A stretch of 64,000 nucleotides of DNA from Trachelipus rathkii (taxonomy: Eukaryota > Arthropoda > Malacostraca > Isopoda > Trachelipodidae). The translations under genes were made by a program, and so were the position numbers. The notes under the pieces are model-generated. The model had not been told where the DNA came from. It made no database searches and worked only from the letters and a program-made list of their open reading frames with translations. The stretch is from the NCBI GenBank assembly GCA_015478945.1, contig JABUQX010124294.1:1-64000 (forward strand). Reading direction: 5' to 3'. Below are positions 25,714 to 36,034 of the stretch, one piece after another. Position 1 is the first letter of the stretch. Every line of letters starts with the position of its first letter.

Positions 25714-25775
25714 GGGCGCCGCACCGGAGCTCGTTAGCGCCGGTGCCAGGATGCTAACTCCCTGCGAGTTAAGGG
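25714..25775. other. Two adjacent stem-loops in a GC-rich block
   Basis: GCACCGGAGC (25,721-25,730) pairs with GCGCCGGTGC (25,737-25,746) with one mismatch and a 6-base loop. Right after it TAACTC (25,755-25,760) pairs with GAGTTA (25,766-25,771) around CCTGC. The spacing has some resemblance to tRNA-like arms, but no A-box, B-box or acceptor stem can be assembled. A structured RNA or the end of a transposable element are both possible. Confidence 0.5.
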
Positions 25776-26025
25776 TCCGTCTTATAGCTCTTTTATCTAG
25801 AAATTACAACTCTGAATCTCGGCTCACCAATATCAAGCCTTCCTAACGAAAATTTGGCGTTTTTTAAGGGGGGTAGTTCGGGATGCCCCTTCGGATCATC
25901 ACACTGCCCAAACCGCGTCTGTAGAGCGTAGGTTAAATTTCAACGCATCCTAAACACACCTCTTCAATTAATTTTTCATAACAGTCCGAATGTTTACCTA
26001 ACCTCTATTATTGATATATATCGGA
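25776..26025. other. Moderate-GC unique-looking DNA
   Basis: Ordinary complexity, with a run AAGGGGGGTAG near 25,867 and no long frame or known motif. Confidence 0.5.
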
Positions 26026-26027
26026 AC

Positions 26028-26080
26028 CAGAGGCTGAGCCGGAGCCGGAGCGGCGGCCGGAATCGGAGTCGGAGTGCGTA
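26028..26080. repeat. Hexamer array, GGAGTC/GGAGCC orientation
   Basis: GAGCCGGAGCCGGAG, CGGAATCGGAGTCGGAG and similar words lie on the plus strand. This is the reverse complement of the motif in the 21.1-21.3 kb array, so the two arrays face each other across the satellite. Confidence 0.8.
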
Positions 26081-26107
26081 AAAACGATTCCTTGCAGGAA
26101 TCGTTTT
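26081..26107. other. Perfect 12-bp hairpin
   Basis: AAAACGATTCCT (26,081-26,092) and AGGAATCGTTTT (26,096-26,107) are exact reverse complements around TGC. The hairpin sits directly at the end of the GGAGTC array. The T-run of the 3' arm resembles an intrinsic or Pol III-type stop, but in a eukaryotic context no function can be read from this. Confidence 0.85.
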
Positions 26108-26124
26108 CGAACTTAGAATCGAGA

Positions 26125-26370
26125 TTCTTCGTAAATAAAGTTAGAAAAAATAAAATTTAATAAAAAGAAAAAAGAAATAAAAAAAAATTAAAGGTCATAA
26201 ATTAAACCAAAATATAAATGTAAATAAAAAAACTTATAAAAAAAAATAGTAAAACCAAAAAATATATTATGATTCAATGTAAGGAAAAAATTATATTAGT
26301 TAACGTATTAAAAAGAAAATGAGATTGAAAATATAAATGTTAGTCTTCAACGTTTGTTTTTTTTTTTAGA
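26125..26370. repeat. A-rich low-complexity DNA
   Basis: Runs of AAAA/AAAT/AAG cover about 200 bases on the plus strand, followed by a short T-run near 26,358-26,368. No gene. Confidence 0.7.
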
Positions 26371-26517
26371 AACGGGTTATCTTGCATGATGCAATGCATT
26401 GACTAACATGTACATCTTAGACCAGAAGCAGTTTTATGTGAACAGTAATGATATGCAATACCGTTGAATATTTATTAACTCAGCACCACAGTGGCTCCAG
26501 CACGGTGTCGGTACGAC

Positions 26518-26632
26518 TCTGAATCTTTCTCAGACTCCTCCTCCTCTTCATTCTTCTTTTCCTCCTTCCTCCTTTTCCTCCTCCTTCTCCTCTTGTTCTT
26601 TTCTTTCCATGCATTTCTTCTCTTTTTTCAGG
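26518..26632. repeat. Polypyrimidine (CTC/TTC) tract
   Basis: About 110 bases of almost pure C and T on the plus strand (CTCCTCCTCTTC-type). Such a tract gives Ser/Phe/Leu-rich open frames that are not genes. Confidence 0.85.
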
Positions 26633-26639
26633 CGGGGAC

Positions 26640-26715
26640 CCACCTCCGAAGGGTCTCTAGACTCCGAGCGAAATCCAACTCCAACTCCCGAATCCGAATC
26701 CGAAGTCTTTCTCCA
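26640..26715. repeat. Hexamer array, ACTCCGA/GAATCC orientation
   Basis: ACTCCGAGCG, CCAACTCCAACTCCC and CGAATCCGAATCCGAAG are variants of the GACTCC hexamer, in the same orientation as the 21.1 kb array and opposite to those at 26.05 and 28.0 kb. Confidence 0.75.
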
Positions 26716-26719
26716 AGCT

Positions 26720-27950
26720 ATTTCATCATCTCTCCTACCCGTCAGCCGGGGTTTACAGCAAATAACGACACTGGTTAAACTACTAACTTGTTATGGAAAC
26801 TTTTATTGGGCGAAGATTCACGGAAGTGTTTCACAGTTGTCCTGCCTGTAACCAACACCTGATAACAAATTCGTTACATTCGCCGTGCATTCGCCTGTCG
26901 ACTCTATACCCGAACCGAAATTATTTTAATTGTCTTCGGGCGTGGAGGAGCAGCGAGCTCCCCTTCACCGGGGAGAGCTAGCGAGTATCGTAAATCGATC
27001 TTGTTCTAGACGTAGATCATACTATCATACTTACGCTGCTCTTGAGAAATAGGGGATACGACATTAGGCCCTACTCTTCCGCACGCTCGGAAGCCGCAAC
27101 AACAGGCGATAAGCGTCAATTATCTCTTATTCGGTTCGCGTCTGCCGGAAAGCGAGCACCCCTATATCCAATCTCTGAGATTTACCATGACTTGAATAAA
27201 TACTCGTACGTAAATCAGAGCTTAACCAATAACATAGACCTACTATCATATATCGTTTCAGACCGATTAGAGCTCTATAATATTTTCTGAGGTCAAAAAG
27301 CCACCAAGCGCTCAAAAACACTGAGGCATCATACTTCACTATACTTAGGGTGTTGAGGATTCAGGTATATAGCCATAATCTATTATATATTGTCAATATA
27401 TATGACTCCAAACTAGGTAAAACACATGGATCCCCCTCCTTACAACTATATCTAATTTGTCAAGTATGTAATATGACTGTGTAGTGCTCCAGTATAAATA
27501 TTGACCTCCTCCATATTATATATTATAGTAGCTTTTGGTTAGGCTTAGAACTACCTAGTTGCGTATTGTGCATAAGCCATTCAATAGAGTATAATTTGTG
27601 AAAATCCTACTATATAACATTTATCCTACTTAGCCGGTTTAACAAATGAGGGGTATGTCGTTCACATATATTTATTATTATTATTATCAACCTTCTTTCT
27701 CCCAGGACTGGGGTCAGGCGAGCGTGCGTGCACTTATACTGCGGCCGAGCGTGTTCTGGGGAGTAGTTGTCAGAGGTAAACCGGAAAAGTAGTAAAGATA
27801 TGAACAACGTTGAAAAGAAACAAGGATCCCCACCACAAGCCTTACCCTCCCTTTATCATTCTAACCAAAGCGGTGTGGACTAATGAATGAAAGGTCCCAG
27901 CAAGCATAATATCCACCTATATAAAGTAAATTCGCACTCGAGAACCGAGG
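26720..27950. other. GC-richer unique-looking block, no gene assigned
   Basis: 26,740-27,330 is less AT-rich than most of the window and has overlapping frames of 60-80 codons on both strands (for example 27,042-27,290 plus), none with a recognisable domain. CTCCCC (26,958-26,963) and GGGGAG (26,970-26,975) form a 6-bp stem around TTCACC. The block lies between hexamer arrays of opposite orientation, so it may be the interior of an element. Confidence 0.45.
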
Positions 27951-27954
27951 TGGT

Positions 27955-28145
27955 TTGTGGAGTCGGAGTCGGAGTCGGAAGATAAGGTCGGGAGTCGGCA
28001 GTCGGCAGTCGGAGTCGGAGTCGGGTAGTTTTGAAGAGGGTCTGGAAGTTCGACAGTCAGCCAGATGTAGTTATCGGGAGTCCGGTGTAAAATTTTTTCA
28101 TTGCCTTAGTGAAAGAGTTGGAAGTCGGAGTCGAAGTTCACTAGA
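27955..28145. repeat. Hexamer array, GGAGTC orientation
   Basis: GTGGAGTCGGAGTCGGAGTC begins the array at about 27,956; CGGCAGTCGGCAGTC and further GGAGTCGGAGTCG copies follow, becoming sparse after 28,040. The Ser/Arg-rich plus-strand frame through it is the translation of the repeat. Confidence 0.85.
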
Positions 28146-28195
28146 GTTCTGGAAACTATTTGAGGAGTAGTAGATGTTGGTAGTCAGGCAAGAGA

Positions 28196-28258
28196 GGATT
28201 GTGGTTTTGCTCCCTCACACTGACAAAGTTGTGGTTTTTCGCTCAGTACATCTGTGGA
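28196..28258. repeat. Two-copy 30-bp direct repeat
   Basis: TTGTGGTTTTGCTCCCTCAC and TTGTGGTTTTTCGCTCAGTAC start about 30 bases apart and align over most of their length. Confidence 0.55.
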
Positions 28259-28514
28259 TGGCGTAGCTTTGTTTTTCTTGCTGCTTCGAATCAATCGTAA
28301 TCATAAAGTAAGCTATTCTGACTTGTAACTCACGTCCACAGAACAGTAAGCGTAAGTTACAAAGCACACTCCTCGAAGTTTTTTGAGCTCTCTGCAACAT
28401 CTCTATGGGTTTCATACACTGGGATTATATTCCAATTACTCCTGAAGCGGTAACATATATGGACTATATGTTGCCGTCGACAAAGTACAGCAGACAGAGT
28501 ACAAAGAAGCTGCA

Positions 28515-28625
28515 GTAGCTGGTTAGCGTGTTATTCTAGATGGCTCCGCTCTCGCCATTCAAGGAGATAAAGCCTTTAGTGGCTTTGCAAGGCAAAGAAT
28601 CCGCGGTTATATACTCTTAACATGC
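28515..28625 (+). other. Possible tRNA-like (SINE head) sequence
   Basis: GTAGCTGGTTAGCGTG near 28,515 resembles a Pol III A-box (TRGCNNAGYGG-like) with the D-loop GGTTAGCG phrase common to tRNAs. About 75 bases on, CCGCGGTTATATACTC weakly resembles a decayed B-box. The rest does not fold as a tRNA, so a tRNA-derived SINE fragment is the best guess; chance is quite possible. Confidence 0.25.
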
Positions 28626-28719
28626 TTACGCGACCTTATAAGAAATCAAACTAAACAGCGAAAAATGACAGGCGAACCTTGGCGCATGTATTGGTGCTAT
28701 TGTCTATCTTTAACTCAAT

Positions 28720-30005
28720 TCTCCTCAAGCTTGTCACTATGTAAACTGTTAACTATGTTATACGTAACTAATTTTTATGTTTATTATCTCTGTAGGTACT
28801 GAGGTAATATATGGGTCATGTTTTGTTAGTACTATATATGGATATATTTTGATTTGCTCTTGGCAAGACTACCGATAAGCTACTGATACTAGATACGTAC
28901 TGGTGAGTATTTGATACTCACCCTATGGTGCTCAATATGACAATGTGATAGAGCTAGCGTATTTGCATATATAGTTATCACCTACTAGTTGTAGATACGT
29001 CGTTTGTACTGACTCTCTACAATAGCTACCTACTATTCTTCAATAATGCAGGATATCCTTGATATCTCAACGTATATTATATAGTGATCTTTACCATCAA
29101 TTATAGCAAACTACTGAGTGGGAACGAAGGGTATACATTATTATCTCGGAAGGAGCTGATGAAGGCGAGCAAACAATTGTGAGTGTATGTGTAAGGAGTT
29201 AGGGATTTCTGTCTTGGATAGGGTTCAGGCTAGATTGCCTTTAAATACTTATCTATTCGTTATATATATATATACTCATTATACCGTTCCTGACCGCAAT
29301 ACACTATAGTAAACATCATTTATCGATATAGATGGAAGGGTTAGATCAAGATGTGTATAGATTTTTATTAACACATAAATACGTAATCGATGGCTCTCCT
29401 ATAACTAAACAAACATAAGTACTTATAGAGATCTAAACGATAATTAGAATTAGGGTCTAAAGGTAAAGTGTTTTAATATATTACTAGCTCAGCTATACGT
29501 TATTATTTCCGAAGGTGTGTTAATAGTACGTACACAACATAGTACACGCAAACGCACAATATAGCACATATTAAATAATTTAAGAGTAATATCATACTAA
29601 AATCTAGTCGCTATACTATATAAAATGAGTAACCTCGTTCTCACTAACTAAACAATAATACTAGTGTATCCACTTCAAATATCTATGTTAATATATATAT
29701 ATATAATATATATATATAGCCGTAACTTTGAGAATATAGATTAAGTCGTCATACTCAATATTTGTATGTATATTTAAACTGTCTTGATTGTTACTAACCT
29801 TATTTCTGCTACTAGAAGATTACTTAATTGTTTCAGTACCTCATATAATATATATATATATTACCGAAGTTTTTTAGTCGTGAGGAGAGATATAATTTTG
29901 AATATTACATACTCATACTACTCCTGTATATATTATGGCTTAATAATATTATACAAGCTGTTGACTCCAGGATAAATCACGTTATATAGAAGTAATCATA
30001 TTAAA
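28720..30005. other. AT-rich intergenic DNA, nothing recognised
   Basis: About 1.3 kb with short AT runs (29,262-29,274 and 29,690-29,718) and no gene-like frame. Confidence 0.6.
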
Positions 30006-30023
30006 AGAGACCGAATATGAGGA

Positions 30024-30048
30024 GTCCAGGGGTTCAAAACCCCAAAGC
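30024..30048 (+). other. Isolated tRNA T-arm-like hairpin
   Basis: GGGGTTCAAAACCCC is a near-canonical TPsiC arm with a 7-base TTCAAAA loop and four G-C pairs. Upstream sequence gives no A-box, D-arm, anticodon arm or matching acceptor stem, so this is not a tRNA gene. It may be a SINE B-box or chance. Confidence 0.4.
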
Positions 30049-30059
30049 AAATTTAATTT

Positions 30060-32170
30060 GTAAAGTTATCATCAACAGGACATTTATATTTTGATGGTGA
30101 GACAGTCTCACATTAATTATTTAAAGATTTTTATAAAAATATTGCTTCAAATTGGGTAATAATTAAACACAATGTAAATGATTATTTTAACAATGTTATT
30201 TATAAATAAATAAATAAATAAGAATAAATATATAGACAATATAATATAATAATAATTCAATAATTAATTTTGTTATTCATTCACTAATCACACCACGTTA
30301 ATCACGAAAGAAAATTATGTAATAATATTATTTTAGAAGTTAAGAGACATTATAAGGGGATAACAATTTTTGTTCGTTGGTGAAGATTAATCTTTTATGT
30401 TTTATTTTATTCAGAATTTATGATTATTATAATTGTATTTATTAATATATGAATGTGTTTAACTGTTACGTGTAAAACAGAATATTTTGGAGAATGTTTA
30501 AAGCTTCATCAATATATATAATACGTGGAACCAATCGGACATCCATATGATATATATAAATTAATTTTTAAATTATAAATTTATATATTATATAATTTTT
30601 GCATTATATATACATACATTAAGTTGAATCACTGAGAGATGAGCCTTCTTCGATTTCAGTTTCAGAAGTTTCATCTAAAAATATATTAATATATAGTATT
30701 CTATTATACTAAATATATTAAATATTGAAGCAATCGCTTTATATTAAAATACATTAAGAAACAACTACACTATATAATCCATTATATATATATCATCTTC
30801 ACTTCTTTATAAATCCATTGTGAAACAACGCATCACAGATCTGAAAAACTTTTAAATAAATAAAAAAGAATGATCCCTCACGAGAATATATATCACCATA
30901 GTATATATATATTAATTAAATAGATTAATATATATTAACTATAATAACCTAGATATATTAATAATATTATAAAGAAGAATATAATAAATAATAATTAAGT
31001 AACTTAAAAAAAAATAATAATTCACATGTATAATACAAATAAAATATTATATAAATAATATAAAATAAAAATACTTATAATAATATATCCTATTAAATAA
31101 ATTATAATATATAAATTATATTATATAATTAATATAATTATATATAAATAATTATAATATTATAAAATATAATATATTATCATATATAATGAAATAGAAT
31201 TACAAATAAAATAAAAGAACTTAGGAAAAAATCAATAATATATTATATACTATAATAAGAATATTAAAAAACATATTCTGGTAATAGTAATTATAATAAT
31301 CGCTGTAAAAAAATGATGACAATATTGACTTATTCGTTAAGTAATCAAAATAATAATAATAAAATCCATATAAATATAATTTTAAGTATAATTATAATAA
31401 TTATATTATAATTAAATTAAAATATATATATATAATTATAATTAATTATATAATTAATATATGAATATAATTAAATATATAAATATACTTATATATATAT
31501 ATAATTGTATATATAAAATAATTCATATATAGTATATAAATTATATAAATAAAGCTTCTCAAATAAAATAGATTTTATCATTAATATAATAACTGAAAAG
31601 AACAAATATTTAAAACTTAAAATATAAATAAAAAGAATAAACAATATATGTATATATGTAATTAAATAATTATATTTATTCAGAAGAACTGATTTATCAC
31701 TAAATGTTAATCTTTTAAATTATATGAAAATTACCTCATTATCTGCTTTACTGTATAAACTATTGTAAAATTAAATATAGAAAAATTATACAAACAGAAA
31801 TTACTGATTGTGTTATTTATATATTTCGATAAGTATGATATATTATCTATATACTACTACTATATCCATTATTAAAATATAATCGTAAAGTCAACCTTAC
31901 CGTATATAAACTGTCATATTAATAATATTAATTTATATATATATATATATATATTATTATATATATTATTATATATATATACATATATAGTATATATATA
32001 TATATAAGTATATATATATATAGTATCTATATATATAAATATAAAAATATTATATATTATTATAATATATATATATAATATAATATATAATATATATATA
32101 TATATAATTATATTAATATCTAATAATATATTATATTATTTTTATTATATATATATATTATTAATTAATA
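30060..32170. other. Very AT-rich low-complexity DNA
   Basis: AAT/AAAT and AT simple sequence dominates, with the densest AT block at about 31,930-32,165. GTGAGACAGTCTCAC, a 15-base palindrome, lies near 30,099. No genes. Confidence 0.75.
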
Positions 32171-32579
32171 GATTATTATATCAGTTGAGAGCTTCAACTA
32201 TTTAATTTTTGTAGTTATTTTTAAGTTTAACTTGGATACGCGTCATTGAATACTGGCAAAGTCAGACTGCTATACTGTTGTGGATTGTAGTATATGAATT
32301 AAATCTTCTTCCATTTTAAGTGCACATTCTAGAAGTTATTTTGATATATATTTTTTCGTTTATGTCATATTTGAACCTTCACAGTGTGGAGAATTTATTC
32401 TAGGTTAATTATTTCTCTTTTTACCCTTTCAATGTGAGACTGATCTTGCAAATTATTACTTTACAAATATACGAATTTTTTAGATCATATTTTCTCTATT
32501 ATTTTTTAATATTTATTTTATCAGATTTTGATATTCTTTTTTTTATATTTTTTTATATTTATATAACTATCTTAATATA

Positions 32580-33110
32580 ATAGCAAGTGTAACAAATTAA
32601 CTAACTCATTAATTAAGTTAAACTATATATAGATTAAGCAAAAAATCAGATACATCTAGGAACATAATTTTAAGTTTTCTAAGTTATCAGATGATACAAA
32701 AGGATACATTAGTAAGGAAATACATGATAGATATAAATAGATTAAATGATTTTTTTAAATTTTTTTGGTCGACAGATAAGTGGCAAATGAATTTTAATAG
32801 TAAAGAAGTGTAAGGCTCTTCATTTAGGTAATCAAATAAAATAATTTAACTAGATATATTAAAAATAAGTTTCTTAATTAGCCTATTTCTTCTAAAGGAC
32901 CGAAAGAAAAACTTTTGATAAATTGAGAGTGTAACTAGTTAGCAACTCATTAATGAAGTAACTAATACATAGATTTAGAGCAAGGAATGAAGAGCTAATA
33001 AGCATGCTAAATATAATAAATCGCAAATATGTTTAGCAAACTAAAGCAAAGTTATAAATACCTGTAACCATATAGACTATATTATTATAGGTACAGTTAT
33101 TAAATATTGT
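32580..33110 (+). mobile_element. LINE remnant, copy 1: RT palm and thumb region
   Basis: The plus strand encodes SDDTK at 32,687-32,701, which fits the F-A-D-D-T-K version of the RT catalytic motif (two Asp bind metal). About 65 bases on, TDKWQMNFNSK (from 32,772) is followed after a single-base shift at about 32,808 by CKALHLGNQ. This is the W-x-x-x-W-x-M-x-F-N-x-x-K-C-x-x-x-x-x-G signature that follows the catalytic motif in CR1/Rex-like LINEs. Further down, RNEEL...MLNIINRKYV matches the A-R-x-K-A-x-x-M-L-G-x-I-x-R stretch. Stops and shifts abound, and neither start nor endonuclease is present. (AAT)n begins at about 33,120. Known for the family: target-primed reverse transcription. Inferred here: inactive fossil. 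Confidence 0.8.
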
Positions 33111-33117
33111 AATTGAT

Positions 33118-33482
33118 GCGCACAATAATATAACTAATAATAATAATAATAAATATAAATAATTAATAATTAGTATTAATAAAATAATAATAATAGTAAA
33201 TAAAATAATAATATATAATAAATAAATATAATAAATAAAATAATAATAAATAAATCATATAATAATATCTAATGAAATAATAATATAAAAGATAGAATAA
33301 AATCAATAAAATCACATAAATCTAATTATAATATGATAATAATAAATAACAAATTAATAAAATAATAAATAAATAATAATTAATAATAATAAATCAATAA
33401 ATATATAATAATATAAAGTAATAAGAAATATAGAGAATATAATCATAATATTTGATAATAACAATATATAAAATTATTAATA

Positions 33483-33513
<31 letters not shown>

Positions 33514-33600
33514 TATAAAATAAATAATAAACATCATCACAACAAATAATTAATAAATAATAAGATTAAAAATAAATATTTATCAAAATAATCATAGTAT
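33118..33600. repeat. (AAT)n / TAATAA array
   Basis: About 480 bases of AAT trinucleotides with TAAATA interruptions, purest near 33,486-33,515. It separates the two LINE copies together with the AT arrays that follow. Confidence 0.9.
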
Positions 33601-33689
33601 GATATAATTTTTAATTAATAGCAACAATGAGGATAACTATTTTAAGTATGGTTGAGAAAGAATTTCTTTAGTTTAAGTAGCTACTGTTT

Positions 33690-35176
33690 TCCTATTATAT
33701 ATAATATTAAATTATAATAATAAATATATATTATAAATTATATAATATAATTTACATAATATAAATAATTGTATATAAATTAATAATGTAAATAATAAAA
33801 TATATTATTTATATATATATATATATAACAAAAAAGTTTATAAAATTTTTAAAGATTTTTCAAAAAGAATTAAAATCATAATCATTTAATTACAATAAAA
33901 TTAGTAAACTTAAAATCAAATAAAAAACACATAATAATATATATAGTATTATATATATTATATATACGTTTATAAATATTATTATCAAAGTAGTAGTAAT
34001 ATATAATAGATATACCTTTATAATTTAATAGAAATTATAGCCTATATTGATATAACAATAATATATATATCATTACTATGAAAATATATACTTTACGTAA
34101 AATTCTCGTATTTTATGTTTATTTTATTAATACGTGAGATAAATTTATTATCTCACTAACTGTATACCCCTCTCTCTCTTACATCGGAGTTCATACCTCT
34201 TATAGTAATGTCATATTATTAAGTATATATATATATTATATTATCATATATAATATATAGTATATTATTATAATTATATATATATATATTAATGAATTCC
34301 AATATATATTTACAAATTGGAATATAATATATATATATTTATATTTTATTATCAATTTGTATATTTATATATAATAATATTTAACATATGATTATGATAT
34401 ATATATGATTAATATTATATAAATATTAATACTATTATTTAAGTTATTATATATATATAGTATTAATTAATATATTATTATTATACTATTTTTTATATAA
34501 TTATAATTGATATATAAATCATAATTAGATTATATATATCATATAATATTAATATAGTTAATTAATAATATATTATATATTATTAATTAATATTTTAATA
34601 TATTAAGTTCATATATATATATAATTTAAATTAGTAATATTAATATTTTATAATATATATATATTATATATATTATATATATTAAAGTAGTATATTATTA
34701 TATATATAATATTATATTTATATAATAATAATTTTTTATATCAATATAGGCAATATATATATTAAATATACTATATAAAACAATTATTTATTTTATAGTA
34801 TTTAAATTATATATAATATAGATGTGTTACTATTAATATATAAATATATATATAAATATATATATATATTTAATAAATATATTATTAATATGTATATATA
34901 TATTAATATATATTTATTAATATATTATAATTTATATATATATAGTATATATATAATATATATATATTAATTATATATAATATTATTATTATATATATAT
35001 ATAAAATATTAATTTAGTATCAGGGATTATAAATGTAAATTAACCTAAATCGTATTTTCAGAATGAATAATATATATATTTAATATACATAAATTAATAT
35101 ATATATATATATATTAATATAAGTATATATATCTTTATATATTATTATATATATATATAATATGATATATATATAT

Positions 35177-35214
<38 letters not shown>

Positions 35215-35270
35215 ATATTAATATTATATATATATTATATATAATTATATATTAAATTATATGATTCAAG
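33690..35270. repeat. Long (AT)n-rich region
   Basis: About 1.6 kb in which nearly all sequence is AT, ATT or AAT simple sequence; small non-repetitive pockets remain (for example 33,830-33,930 and 34,085-34,210). Confidence 0.85.
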
Positions 35271-35419
35271 TGACTTAAATGTATAAGTAATTCTAAGCTT
35301 ATTAATGTAAATTTTTTTATTACTCGTAAATACTGTTATAGATGTAATAATAAATATATCCTTCAAAATTAATTATACTTGTATAATTTTTTTGTGTGAC
35401 GAATCAAGAATAATAGTTG

Positions 35420-36030
35420 CAAATTGAAATTTTAAAAGTAAAAAAGTGTAGTTGGTAACTGATCATCAAGTAAGCCTAACTCAATATAATAAAAAAATTT
35501 AACTACGATATGGATGGATGAGGATTGGCTTGAGTCTGGGGATCAAAGAAAGATTTTATGAATTGAGTATTTATAAGCAGTACAATCTGAAAGTAAGCTA
35601 ATCAGTTTGTTTAGAGCAATGAGAAATAAAGCTATAAGGAATGCTTAAATATAATTAAATCAGCAAAGTAAATGCTAGTTTTAGCAAACTACGAAGTTAA
35701 GTTATATAGTTATTCTGTAATATATAGTATATTTTTATAGGTTCCAGTAATTTTAAATTGAGTAGTATGTGGACAAGTATTAGAGCCCTTATTTAAGAAA
35801 AAGATCTACTTTATACTGGTGAGGAAGTGTAATTGAGGTAGTGCATTACAAAAATATGATCTGCCCTCCTTTGAGAATAAGAGCTATGCAGAAGATGGCT
35901 GAAGGAGTTAATAGAATTGTATTTCCTTTTAGATAAAAGGAATTTCTCTACATGGGATCATAATGTTCATAGTCCTACTGTAAAATTTTTAACTTGAATT
36001 GAATTTAATACTGAGATTAATAAAATTATT
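35420..36030 (+). mobile_element. LINE remnant, copy 2: thumb and C-terminal region
   Basis: The segment AGAGCAATGAGAAATAAAGC...TTTAGCAAAC at about 35,612-35,690 aligns with AGAGCAAGGAATGAAGAGC...TTTAGCAAAC of copy 1 (about 32,979-33,045), so both come from one family. From 35,741 a single frame holds for about 50 codons with a few stops: VPVILN, stop, VVCGQVLEPLFKKKIY ... and at 35,873 ENKSYAED. These fit the V-R-P-x-L-E-Y-x-x-x-x-W-x-P and N-K-S-Y-x-E-R-L signatures of CR1/Rex-like LINEs, followed by LLDKRNF-like residues (expected L-x-x-R-R). The RT catalytic core is absent. The frame is broken by stops more than by indels, as in an old substitution-decayed copy. Confidence 0.8.
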
Positions 36031-36034
36031 CTTT

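Noticed and set aside
27955..28170. Ser/Arg-rich 71-codon frame resembling an RS domain
   Set aside because: It is the translation of the GGAGTC hexamer array; no splice-factor domain or intact gene surrounds it.
30000..30060. tRNA gene suggested by the T-arm
   Set aside because: No D-arm, anticodon arm, A-box or pairing acceptor stem can be found in the 75 bases upstream.
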